This document shows, piece after piece, positions 19,659 to 27,599 of a stretch of 64,000 bases of DNA. The stretch is from NCBI RefSeq assembly GCF_003952365.1, contig NZ_CP034443.1, forward strand, positions 1,853,001 through 1,917,000. The letters are read 5' to 3'. The position numbers and the translations under genes are program-made. The number at the start of each line of letters is the position of its first letter. Position 1 is the first letter of the stretch. The stretch comes from Mesorhizobium sp. M9A.F.Ca.ET.002.03.1.2. GTDB lineage: Bacteria; Pseudomonadota; Alphaproteobacteria; Rhizobiales; Rhizobiaceae. The notes beneath the pieces are model-generated. The model did not search any database and was not told where the DNA came from. It saw only the letters and a program-made list of their open reading frames with translations.

Positions 19659-20021
19659 ATGACCGACCTCAACACGATCGCCGAAAACTACATCACCGCC
19701 TGGAATGAGAGCGACGCCGCGCGCCGGAAAGCCTTGCTCAAGGCGGCCTTCACCGAGGACGTCAGCTATCGCGATCCGATCATGCAGGGCGACGGCCATG
19801 ACGGCGTCGCCGCACTGATCGACGGCGTGCAGCAGCGCTTTGCCGGCTTCCGGTTTTCGCTGAAGGGCAAGCCGGACGGCTTTGCCGACACGATCCGCTT
19901 CTCGTGGAACCTCGGGCCGGAAGGCAGCGGTTCCATCATCGAAGGCACCGACATCGGCGTCATCGAGAACGGCCGCCTGAAAAGCGTCACCGGCTTCCTC
20001 GACAAGGTTCCGGCGCAGTGA
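19659..20021 (+). CDS. SnoaL-like / nuclear transport factor 2 fold protein
   Basis: A 120-residue protein with the NTF2-like cone fold: ENYITAWNESDAARRKALLKAAF, then VSYRDPIMQGDGHDGVAALIDG and a C-terminal EGTDIGVIENGRLKSVTGFLD. Such proteins are small-molecule isomerases, cyclases or binding proteins; the ligand is unknown. AAGGAG stands 8 bases before ATG 19659. It is divergent from xylA and convergent with xylB, so it is inserted in the xyl region without an obvious functional link. Confidence 0.8.
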   Translation: MTDLNTIAENYITAWNESDAARRKALLKAAFTEDVSYRDPIMQGDGHDGVAALIDGVQQRFAGFRFSLKGKPDGFADTIRFSWNLGPEGSGSIIEGTDIGVIENGRLKSVTGFLDKVPAQ

Positions 20022-20038
20022 GGATTTGTTGTTAGGGC

Positions 20039-20213
20039 GGGTGCCAGGCACCCCCTCTGGCCTGCCGGCCATCTCCCCCTCACGGGGGGAGATTGGCAGC
20101 TTCGGCGCACGCATCCGTCCTGCGGCGCCGGCAATTGGCGAAAGCCGCGAAAGAGCGTGATCTCCCCCCTTGAGGGGGAGATGCCCGGCAGGGCAGAGGG
20201 GGGTGCCTGGCGC
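20039..20213. repeat. Long inverted-repeat (MITE-like) element
   Basis: Arms of about 58 bases (20039-20096 and 20155-20213) are nearly perfectly complementary, running from GGTGCCAGGCACCCC through CTGCCGG into CATCTCCCCCT-CA-GGGGGGAGA. The inner 32 bases match the element at 8338-8461. It fills the gap between the convergent SnoaL-like and xylB genes and may double as their terminator. Confidence 0.8.
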
Positions 20214-20217
20214 CCAC

Positions 20218-21672
20218 TCACGTGGTTACGGACCTGATCGCCGGATAGAGCGCCCGGTAGCGCTGATAGGCATCCGCATAGGCATCGCTTAGTGCGGCGA
20301 CCGGTTCGATGGTGGCGTCGGTGGCCGGCGCCGCGCACACTGTTAGCGGATCGGCTCCCGTCGCCGCGATCAGGCCAAGTCGGGCCGCACCGAAGGCCGC
20401 GCCGAAATCGCCGTCGGCGGGAATGTCGACTGGCAGGCCGAGCGCAGTGGCTATTGATCTCAGCCAATAGCGTGAGCGCGAGCCGCCGCCGATCGCCGTC
20501 ACCCGTGTCAGCGTCGTGCCGGCCTTGGCCAGGGCTTCGAGGCTGTCGCGGAAGGCGAAAGCCACGCCTTCGACCACCGCCTGGGTCAGCACAGCGCGGC
20601 TGGATTCGTGCGCGAGCCCGGTGAACGAGCCGCGAATGGCGGAATCATTGTGAGGCGTGCGCTCGCCCGAGAGATAGGGCAGGAAGGACACGCCGGTCGG
20701 CGCTTTCAGCGCATCGCCGAGTTCGGCGGTCAGCTCGCCGGCGCCTTTTCCTGATATTTCCGACAGCCAGTTGAGCGAATCGGTGGCCGACAGGATGACG
20801 CCCATCTGGTGCCAGGTGTCGGGCAGCGCGTGGCAGAACGTGTGCACCGCGCTTTCGGGATTGGGCAGGTAGGACGCGTTGGCGGCAAACAGCACGCCCG
20901 ACGTGCCGAGCGAGACAAAGGCCTGTCCGGCTCCGACCGTGCCCATGCCGCAGGCCGAGGCTGCATTGTCCCCCGCGCCGCCGGCGATCGGGATGCCAGC
21001 CTGCATGCCCCATTTCGAGGCCAATTCGGCGCGCAAGGCGCCGGCCTTTGCCGTGCCTTCGGTGAGTGACGGCATCTGCTTTTCATCGAGCGACGTCGCT
21101 GCAAGCAGGTCGGATGACCAGCCTCGCTTGCCGACATCGAGCCAGGACGTGCCGGCCGAATCCGACATCTCCGAAATATGCTCGCCGGAAAGCCAGAGCC
21201 GCAGGAAATCCTTCGGCAGCAAGACCTTTGCCACCTTGGCGAAAACGTCCGGTTCGTTGTTTTTCACCCAGGCCAGCTTTGGTGCGGTGAAACCGGGAAA
21301 GACGATGTTGCCGGTGAGCTTGCGAAAACGCGGGTCGGCGTCGAGCGCAGCCGCCTCGGCATGGCTGCGCGTGTCGTTCCACAGGATGCAGGGGCGCAGC
21401 ACCTGGTCGCCGGCGTCGAGCAAGGTGGCGCCGTGCATCTGGCCGGACAGACCGATGCCTTTGACCGCGGCAAGTTCTCTCGGATGCGTGGCCTTCAGCT
21501 CGGCAACCGCTTCTTCGCAGGCGCGGATCCAGTCGGACGGGTCCTGCTCGGACCAGCCGGGATGCGGCCGCGACACGTCAAGCGACGCATGGCCGGAACC
21601 GATGACCGTCTGCCCGGCATCGATCAAAAGCGCCTTGACGCCCGACGTGCCCAGATCGAGGCCGAGATACAT
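20218..21672 (-). CDS. xylB: Xylulokinase
   Basis: A 484-residue FGGY-family kinase phosphorylating D-xylulose with ATP. The N-terminal phosphate loop is LGLDLGTSGVKALLID, followed by GLSGQMHGATLLD, the catalytic aspartate region GGAGDNAASACGMG and the ATP motif AIGGGSRSRYWLR. The length is normal for XylB. It starts at ATG 21672 after GGGAGGAC. A perfect 9-bp inverted repeat about 22 bases upstream is a candidate operator. With xylA it gives the isomerase pathway of xylose use; no xylose transporter or XylR is in the window. Confidence 0.95.
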   Translation of the reverse strand: MYLGLDLGTSGVKALLIDAGQTVIGSGHASLDVSRPHPGWSEQDPSDWIRACEEAVAELKATHPRELAAVKGIGLSGQMHGATLLDAGDQVLRPCILWNDTRSHAEAAALDADPRFRKLTGNIVFPGFTAPKLAWVKNNEPDVFAKVAKVLLPKDFLRLWLSGEHISEMSDSAGTSWLDVGKRGWSSDLLAATSLDEKQMPSLTEGTAKAGALRAELASKWGMQAGIPIAGGAGDNAASACGMGTVGAGQAFVSLGTSGVLFAANASYLPNPESAVHTFCHALPDTWHQMGVILSATDSLNWLSEISGKGAGELTAELGDALKAPTGVSFLPYLSGERTPHNDSAIRGSFTGLAHESSRAVLTQAVVEGVAFAFRDSLEALAKAGTTLTRVTAIGGGSRSRYWLRSIATALGLPVDIPADGDFGAAFGAARLGLIAATGADPLTVCAAPATDATIEPVAALSDAYADAYQRYRALYPAIRSVTT

Positions 21673-21693
21673 GGTGTCCTCCCAATGCCATTA

Positions 21694-21716
21694 ATTTTTT
21701 CGGATCTCGAAAAAAT
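21694..21716 (-). promoter_or_regulatory. Palindromic operator candidate upstream of xylB
   Basis: ATTTTTTCG (21694-21702), a 5-base spacer and CGAAAAAAT (21708-21716) form a perfect 9-bp inverted repeat, ending about 22 bases before the xylB start. Length and symmetry suit a dimeric repressor site. The binding protein is not in the window; a ROK/XylR or LacI type would be plausible. Confidence 0.5.
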
Positions 21717-21753
21717 CTGACTTGGCAGTTTTTAAGACAAGATCCGTCTCCGG

Positions 21754-23076
21754 TCAATTCTCCGACAAATCGGCCGCTCGCCGCGAAAGCAGCGCTGACA
21801 ATGGGCTGTCCGGCCGCGCCAGCGCGCGTTCCGCGGCAAGCGCCTTTGCCAAGGCATGGTCGCCGGACCGCAATGCCGCCTCGATCAGCGTCAGGTCGAT
21901 GACGTCGCGCTGCGCGTGGCTGCCGCCGAACCTATGGGCGATCGCCCGGATGGGCCGGATCAGGCGTACGGTCTCAGCGTAGTTGCCGTCACCGAACGCC
22001 TTGATGGCGAGCGTCAGCGGGTGGCCGACATCCCGCGTGAAAGCGGCGTTGTCTTCCTTGCCGCGCATGGCCTCGCGCTGCGCTTCGAGCAAGGCGCCGA
22101 CCGGCGCCTCGAAGCCGGCGCCGACGAAGGCCATCATGGCGTGGGCATCGTTGAAAGCATAGTTGCCGGCGCTGGCCTTGGACCAGTTGGCGGCAACCGC
22201 CGCCCAGCGGTCGCCGACGTCGATCCCGCCCAGATAGAGCCGCCACAGGATCGCCGAGGCATCGACCATGTTGAACGCCAATGTCGACTGTTCGCCGTAG
22301 ATTGGCCCGTCATAGAGCGCAAGCACCTCGTCAGTCTCGCCGAGATCGTAGTGGAACAGCGCCAGATGCCACCAATTGTGCACCTTGAGGAGGCTCTCCT
22401 TCGTCCACGCTTCGGGATTGGCGCGCATCCAGGCGATGCCGTCCTTTTGCCGGCTCTGCATCTCCATGACGTGGGCGACGGCGTGCTGCGCCCAGCCGTC
22501 GCGCGGCTCGATGTCGACCGCCGTGCGGCCAAGCTTTTCGGCGCGCGCATAATCGCCCATTTCCTCCAGCCCGAAGGCCTGCATGCCGAGTATGGCGTGA
22601 TAGCCCGGCATGCCAATTTGCCAGGACGGCAGCGCGCGGCCGATGCGGTCGCGCAGCATGCGGGCATTGCCGGTGAAGAAATCAATCTGGTGCCCGGTCT
22701 GCAGCGCCAGCGCGTCGAGCGGAAACGTAATGGCGATATCCTCGAGCAGACGGGCGGCTTCATGCCAGCGTCCTCCGGCGAGATGGCCAAGGGCTGCGAC
22801 ATGCGCCTGCTCGCGCGTCGTCGCGGCAAGCGGCAGCGCCGCCGCGTGGCATGTTTTGGCCACGGCCGTCGCCTCGCGCTCGGTGGCGAGGCCGAACAGA
22901 TAGCCCTTGAACACATGCGCCATGACGAAGCCGGGATCCTCGGCGATCGCGCGGTCGATGGAGCCGACCGGATCGCCGATGAAGCATTGCAGTTCGCGTA
23001 CAGCCTGGCTGTAGAGCGAAAACCCGGCTTCCGCCGCACCCGAAAACGTCAGGCCGAATGTGTCCCTGACTGCCAT
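21754..23076 (-). CDS. Tetratricopeptide repeat protein 38-like protein
   Basis: A 440-residue soluble alpha-helical protein resembling the bacterial TTC38 family: early AVRELQCFIGDPVGSIDRAI, central MPGYHAILGMQAFGLEEMGDYARAEKLGR and HNWWHLALFHYDLGETDEVLALYD, which are conserved TPR-like helices. The family is uncharacterised in bacteria; a scaffold role is assumed from the repeats. It is followed 12 bases after its start-proximal side by the LysE gene, which is upstream in the transcript, so the two are probably one operon. Confidence 0.78.
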   Translation of the reverse strand: MAVRDTFGLTFSGAAEAGFSLYSQAVRELQCFIGDPVGSIDRAIAEDPGFVMAHVFKGYLFGLATEREATAVAKTCHAAALPLAATTREQAHVAALGHLAGGRWHEAARLLEDIAITFPLDALALQTGHQIDFFTGNARMLRDRIGRALPSWQIGMPGYHAILGMQAFGLEEMGDYARAEKLGRTAVDIEPRDGWAQHAVAHVMEMQSRQKDGIAWMRANPEAWTKESLLKVHNWWHLALFHYDLGETDEVLALYDGPIYGEQSTLAFNMVDASAILWRLYLGGIDVGDRWAAVAANWSKASAGNYAFNDAHAMMAFVGAGFEAPVGALLEAQREAMRGKEDNAAFTRDVGHPLTLAIKAFGDGNYAETVRLIRPIRAIAHRFGGSHAQRDVIDLTLIEAALRSGDHALAKALAAERALARPDSPLSALLSRRAADLSEN

Positions 23077-23088
23077 GTCATCATACCA

Positions 23089-23712
23089 TCAATTGCCTGA
23101 ACGCATCGCCACCGTGGCGATGCCGGCGCCGACAAGCAGCGTGCCGCCGGTGCGGTTGAAGATGCGGATCGCCTTCGGGTTGCGCACGACGTTGCGCGCC
23201 CTTGCGGCGATCAGCGCGTAGCCGAAGGCATTGGCGAAGGCGAGCGCCAGAAAGGTCGTTTCGAAGATCAGCATCTGCGTCCAGAAATCCGCGTGCCGGT
23301 CGAGGAACTGCGGCAGGAAGGCGACGAAGAAGGTGATGCTTTTCGGGTTGAGCGCGGTGACCAGCCAGGCATGCGCCATCATCTTGGCCGACGACACCGC
23401 GTCCAGGCGCGGCTCGGCCCTGAGCGCGCCGCCGGCGCGAAACAGCTTTATGCCGAGATAGATCAGATAGAACGCGCCGATCACCTTCAGCACCGTGAAC
23501 ACGGTGGCCGATGCCGCCAGCAGCGCGCCGATGCCCAGCATCGACAGCGTCATCGCCGTGAAGTCGCCAAACGCCACGCCGACCGCCATCGGCAGCGCGG
23601 TGCGCCAGCCCTGGCCGAGCGCGTATGACACGACCAGGAGGATGGTCGGGCCGGGAATGACAAGAAGGATGGTCGAGGCGGCGGCAAAGGCGGCCCAGTT
23701 TTCGAAGGACAT
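23089..23712 (-). CDS. LysE/RhtB family amino-acid exporter
   Basis: A 207-residue inner-membrane exporter with about six hydrophobic segments. The family landmarks are visible: STILLVIPGPTILLVVSYALGQG near residues 14-36, GAFYLIYLGIKLFRAGG, and ALNPKSITFFVAFLPQFL near 115. ATG 23712 is preceded by AAGGAG. Longer upstream frames lack coding character and are ignored. The substrate (homoserine, threonine, lysine or another metabolite) cannot be assigned. Confidence 0.87.
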   Translation of the reverse strand: MSFENWAAFAAASTILLVIPGPTILLVVSYALGQGWRTALPMAVGVAFGDFTAMTLSMLGIGALLAASATVFTVLKVIGAFYLIYLGIKLFRAGGALRAEPRLDAVSSAKMMAHAWLVTALNPKSITFFVAFLPQFLDRHADFWTQMLIFETTFLALAFANAFGYALIAARARNVVRNPKAIRIFNRTGGTLLVGAGIATVAMRSGN

Positions 23713-23917
23713 GTTCGTCTCCTTGAGCTCAAAGAAGAGGATAAATCCTTGGCCTCGCGAAGATGTAAAGGGGCAGCATCGAAAATGTACGGCACGCGGC
23801 TCGGCCAGGAGGTTAAGGCGGGGCAAGCCGTGTTCACGCTTTTTCAACCATGATTGCTGAAAATGCCCTCTATCCGGCCGGACCGTGTTTCCGGCCGACA
23901 GCGTAGGGTTTGGGTAC

Positions 23918-24691
23918 ATGCGTGAGTTGCCGCAAGGTCTGACGTCGCCGTGCAATGGCGACGCAATCGAAACCGAAATTTCCGAAAACCAGCTTTCCCG
24001 CCGCGCGATGCTGTCCGGTGCCGGCTCGTTGGCGCTGCTCGGCCTTGCCGGCTGCAGCCAGACGCTCGACCTGTCGGCGCTTCAGCTCGACGGCGGCACC
24101 ACCGGCTCGATCCGGCCCATCCGCCCGAGCATCAGCGTCGACAGGAACATAACCAGCCCGGCCGTCATGTACGCCTCCGTCACCGACGGCGGCTTCACCC
24201 TGCCGGAAGTGCCCTACCTCAAGGTCAAGCCGGAGTTCCGCCGCCAGATCGTCGTCGATCCGACCGGCGAGCAGCCCGGCACCATCGTCGTCCATTCGCA
24301 GGAGCGGCTGCTCTATCTGGTGCAGCCCGGCGGTGACGCGATCCGCTACGGCGTCGGCATCGGCAAGGAAGGCTTCCGCTGGTCCGGCCGTGCCAACATC
24401 CAGTACGGCAAGGAATGGCCGACCTGGACCCCGCCGGCCGAGATGATCGCCCGCAAACCGGAACTGGTGAAGTGGCAGGGCGGCCAACCCGGCGGCCTCG
24501 AAAATCCGCTCGGTGCACGCGCCCTCTACATCTACCAGAACGGTCAGGACACCGGTTACCGCATCCATGGCTCGCCCGAATGGTGGAGCATCGGCCAGGC
24601 GATGTCGTCGGGCTGCGTGCGCCTGATCAACCAGGACATCATCGACCTCTACAGCCGCGTCTCCAGGAAGAACCCGATCGTCGTCGTCTGA
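23918..24691 (+). CDS. L,D-transpeptidase (YkuD domain), lipoprotein-like
   Basis: A 257-residue cell-wall cross-linking enzyme. Near the N-terminus a twin-arginine-like SRRAM leads a hydrophobic stretch ending in the lipobox LAGC (Cys46), so it is likely exported and lipidated. The YkuD catalytic domain covers about residues 115-257, with the His-Gly motif in YRIHGSPEWW and the nucleophilic Cys in SSGCVRLINQD. ATG 23918 is chosen; a GTG at 23885 is possible. It is divergent from the LysE gene. Confidence 0.87.
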   Translation: MRELPQGLTSPCNGDAIETEISENQLSRRAMLSGAGSLALLGLAGCSQTLDLSALQLDGGTTGSIRPIRPSISVDRNITSPAVMYASVTDGGFTLPEVPYLKVKPEFRRQIVVDPTGEQPGTIVVHSQERLLYLVQPGGDAIRYGVGIGKEGFRWSGRANIQYGKEWPTWTPPAEMIARKPELVKWQGGQPGGLENPLGARALYIYQNGQDTGYRIHGSPEWWSIGQAMSSGCVRLINQDIIDLYSRVSRKNPIVVV

Positions 24692-24788
24692 CCTCACTGC
24701 CGCTTGGCGGCTGCCCGACTCTCCCGTTGCGCGATGGCGCAAGACAGGCGAATGTGCCTGCAAAGCCACTGCTCGGGAGACGTGAAGC

Positions 24789-25955
24789 ATGTCCGGAACT
24801 TTTGTGATCGCGCAAGGCGGCGGCCCGACCGCCGTCATCAACCAGACGATGGTGGGCGCCGCGCTCGAGATCCGCAAGCGGCATCCCGGCGCCAAGGTCC
24901 TGGGCTCCATCCACGGCGTGCGCGGCATTCGTGACGGCAACTATGTCGATCTTTCCGCCATCGCCGAGGACCGGCTGCGGCTGATTGGGGCAACGCCGAG
25001 CGCTGCCCTCGGCTCGACGCGCGACAAGCCGGATGCCGCCTATTGCGAGGTCATCCTCAACGGCCTGAAGAAGGCCGGCGCCGACGCCTTCATCTATATC
25101 GGCGGCAACGACACCTCGGGCACGCAGCAGATCCTGACCGACGCCGCCGGCGGCAAGATGGCTTTCGTCCATGCGCCGAAAACCATCGACAACGATCTCG
25201 AGGAGAACGACCACACGCCCGGCTTCATTTCGGCGGCCGAGTTCGTCGCCGGCGCCTTTCTCTCGGTCGACCTCGATTTCCGCGCTCTGCCGGGCATCTA
25301 TGTCGGCATCGTCATGGGGCGGCATGCCGGTTTCCTCACCGCCGCCGCCGCCGCATGGCAGCTTGACCCCGACAGCGGCCCGCATCTCGTCTATGTGCCG
25401 GAACGTCCATTCTCGGCAGCTAGCTTCATCGAGGACGTGCGCGCCACGCTCGACCGCCACAAGCGCTGCATCGTTGCGGTCTCCGAAGGCGTCGGCACCG
25501 CCGACGGCAAGGCGCTGGTCGAAAGCCTTGTCCCGCCGGAGAAACTGGAGCGCGATGCGCATGGCAACGTCAAGCTGTCGGGCAGCGACCTGCCGGCCGC
25601 CCTCGAGCGCGCGCTGGCCGAAGGATTGCCGGGCAAGCGGGCGCGTGTCGACGCGCTCGGCTACATGCCGCGCGGCTATGTCGGCGCCATCAACGCCGTG
25701 GATGCGCAGGAAGCCTTCGACGCCGGCGTCTTTGCGGTCGCTGTCGCCGAACAGGGCGGCGGCTCGGTGGCGCTGCAATATGACGGCAAGAAAACCGTGC
25801 TGAAGAAGGTGCCGCTGAAGAACGTCGCCGGCAAGACGCGCCACATGCCGGATGATTTCATGAAACCGGATGTCAACCAGCTTTCCGATGCGGGCATGGC
25901 CTATCTGAAGCGGCTGGTGCCGGAAAAGTACAAGGTCGGAAAGCCGTTCGTCTGA
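24789..25955 (+). CDS. 6-phosphofructokinase, pyrophosphate-dependent type
   Basis: A 388-residue PFK-fold enzyme. GGGPTAVINQT at residues 10-20 binds the phosphoryl donor. PKTIDND at 130-136 has the Lys that marks PPi-dependent enzymes (ATP enzymes usually have Gly there) and the catalytic Asp. The donor-site motif is GGND (105-108), where PPi enzymes normally read GGDD. It would reversibly convert fructose 6-phosphate to the 1,6-bisphosphate. An MBL-fold gene follows 16 bases downstream and is likely co-transcribed. Confidence 0.85.
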   Translation: MSGTFVIAQGGGPTAVINQTMVGAALEIRKRHPGAKVLGSIHGVRGIRDGNYVDLSAIAEDRLRLIGATPSAALGSTRDKPDAAYCEVILNGLKKAGADAFIYIGGNDTSGTQQILTDAAGGKMAFVHAPKTIDNDLEENDHTPGFISAAEFVAGAFLSVDLDFRALPGIYVGIVMGRHAGFLTAAAAAWQLDPDSGPHLVYVPERPFSAASFIEDVRATLDRHKRCIVAVSEGVGTADGKALVESLVPPEKLERDAHGNVKLSGSDLPAALERALAEGLPGKRARVDALGYMPRGYVGAINAVDAQEAFDAGVFAVAVAEQGGGSVALQYDGKKTVLKKVPLKNVAGKTRHMPDDFMKPDVNQLSDAGMAYLKRLVPEKYKVGKPFV

Positions 25956-25971
25956 TGCCGGCTCGCTTCTG

Positions 25972-26697
25972 ATGGACGATTGGTTCAGCAGAAGCATCGT
26001 CGATCAAAACACGACGATGCTGACCGAGCCATTCGTGCATGATTTCGTGCGCGCCAACATCTGGCATCTGCGCGGCCGCGATGTCGATCTGCTTGTCGAC
26101 ACCGGCATGGGTATTTGCCCGCTGGCGCCGGAGATCGATACGCCTGATGGCAAGCCGCTGCTCGTCGTCGCTACCCATATCCATCTTGACCATGTCGGCT
26201 CGCTGCACGAATTCCCGCTGCGGGCAGGGCCGAGGCACAGCGCCGCGCAATTCGACAGCATGGATGAAGCGGTCACCTACGCCCACATGTTCCACACGCT
26301 CGACGGCGCGGTCTCGAAGCTGCCGGCGCCGGGCTGGAAAGCAGCCGATTACAAAATTCCGCCGGCGCCGCTGACGCGGACGCTTGGCGAGGGCGACATT
26401 GTCGATCTCGGCGACCGGCAATTTCGTGTGCTGCATCTGCCGGGCCATTCGCCCGATTCGATCGCGCTGTTCGATGAGGCCGACGGCCTGTTCTTCGCCG
26501 GCGACGCCATCTACGATGCCATGCTGATCGACGACCTGCCGGACTCCGACCGCGCCGCCTATCGCCGGACGATGCAGCGGCTGCTCGACCTGCCGATCCG
26601 CATCGGCCATGGCGGCCATGGACCGAGCTTCGACGCCAGGCGAATGCGCGAAATCGCCACTTTCTATCTCAAGCGAACAGACGGGATAGGCGCATAG
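25972..26697 (+). CDS. Metallo-beta-lactamase-fold hydrolase
   Basis: A 241-residue MBL-fold protein. The dinuclear metal motif HxHxDH is at residues 69-74 (THIHLDH), with further ligands His in LPGHSPDS, Asp in AGDAIYD and His in GHGGHGPS. No signal peptide is seen, so it is cytoplasmic. Such enzymes hydrolyse lactones, thioesters or glutathione conjugates; the substrate is unknown. The gene starts 16 bases after the phosphofructokinase stop, without a clear ribosome-binding site, which suggests translational coupling. Confidence 0.82.
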   Translation: MDDWFSRSIVDQNTTMLTEPFVHDFVRANIWHLRGRDVDLLVDTGMGICPLAPEIDTPDGKPLLVVATHIHLDHVGSLHEFPLRAGPRHSAAQFDSMDEAVTYAHMFHTLDGAVSKLPAPGWKAADYKIPPAPLTRTLGEGDIVDLGDRQFRVLHLPGHSPDSIALFDEADGLFFAGDAIYDAMLIDDLPDSDRAAYRRTMQRLLDLPIRIGHGGHGPSFDARRMREIATFYLKRTDGIGA

Positions 26698-26777
26698 GAG
26701 GCTTCGGCAGGACGGGAAGACATGCGAACTCAGGGCAAACCTGAAGCGATTGTCTTGCAACCACGGGTAGTTTCAAC

Positions 26778-26806
26778 TTGACATGTGAGGGCAGTTATGC
26801 TAGGAA
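26778..26806 (+). promoter_or_regulatory. Promoter-like sequence before a short terminator unit
   Basis: TTGACA at 26778-26783 is a consensus -35 hexamer. After 17 bases TAGGAA occupies the -10 position, which is a weak match. An intrinsic terminator follows some 30 bases later. The segment could drive a very short RNA or a leader transcript. It sits between the MBL-fold gene and the molybdoprotein gene. Confidence 0.3.
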
Positions 26807-26835
26807 TTATTTCACGGTGCTGATTTGCGCCGACG

Positions 26836-26859
26836 ACCCGCCGCGAGGCGGGTTTTTTA
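26836..26859 (+). terminator. Intrinsic terminator
   Basis: CCCGCC (26837-26842), a GCGA loop and GGCGGG (26847-26852) are followed immediately by TTTTTT. This is a textbook rho-independent terminator for plus-strand transcription, about 140 bases after the MBL-fold gene and ahead of the molybdoprotein gene. Confidence 0.8.
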
Positions 26860-26990
26860 TTTTCCGGTTCTGTCGCGGCCAAGATTTCGGTTGCCCGCCA
26901 GAGCATCTTCGAGAAGACTGGTGCAGGCCGGCAGACGGCCTTCCAGCAAACGGCCCCAAGCAAACGGCCCCAAGCAAACGGATTGTCTCG

Positions 26991-27599
26991 ATGGTCACCC
27001 GCGGCTTCTCCGGGCGAAAGCCCCCCACCGACACGGATGCGCGTATCCCGCCCGGCCAATACCTCGAGCAAGGGTTTCCGGTGCTGTCGGCCGGGCCGAC
27101 GCCGCGCGTGCGCACCGAGGAGTGGTCGTTCACGCTCAAGCACGGACCGCGGCCGGTCAAGACGTGGAATTGGAAGGAATTCAACGCGCTGCCGCTGACC
27201 AAGATGACCCGCGACATCCATTGTGTCACCGCGTGGACCAAGTTCGACACGGCGTGGCAGGGCGTGCTGGTCGACGACATTCTGGCGGATGCCGGCATCG
27301 AGCCACTGAGCCCCTTCACGCTGGCGCTGTCTTTCGACGGCTATACAACCAACGTGCCGACGAAGGATCTCACCACCGGCAAGGCGATGGTGGCGCTGCT
27401 CTACGAAGGCAAGCCGATCACGCCGGACCATGGCGGCCCGGCGCGGCTGCTGGTTCCGCATCTCTACTTCTGGAAATCGGCCAAGTGGCTGAACGGCTTG
27501 CAGTTCACCGAGCGCGACGAGCCGGGTTTCTGGGAACTGCGTGGCTACCACATCTATGGCGACCCGTGGCGCGAGCAGCGCTATACGGGCGATCCATGA
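26991..27599 (+). CDS. Sulfite oxidase-like molybdopterin-dependent oxidoreductase
   Basis: A 202-residue protein of the small sulfite-oxidase-like (YedY/MsrP fold) family: PPGQYLEQGFPVLSAGPTP at the N-terminus, then the molybdenum-ligand cysteine Cys78 in TRDIHCVTAWTKFD, and a C-terminal WRGYHIYGDPW-like ending. No Tat signal is seen, so it appears cytoplasmic. ATG 26991 is chosen because residues before it are not conserved; a 14-base tandem repeat lies directly upstream. It overlaps the ferredoxin reductase gene by ATGA, so the two probably form a two-component reductase. The substrate is unknown. Confidence 0.8.
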   Translation: MVTRGFSGRKPPTDTDARIPPGQYLEQGFPVLSAGPTPRVRTEEWSFTLKHGPRPVKTWNWKEFNALPLTKMTRDIHCVTAWTKFDTAWQGVLVDDILADAGIEPLSPFTLALSFDGYTTNVPTKDLTTGKAMVALLYEGKPITPDHGGPARLLVPHLYFWKSAKWLNGLQFTERDEPGFWELRGYHIYGDPWREQRYTGDP

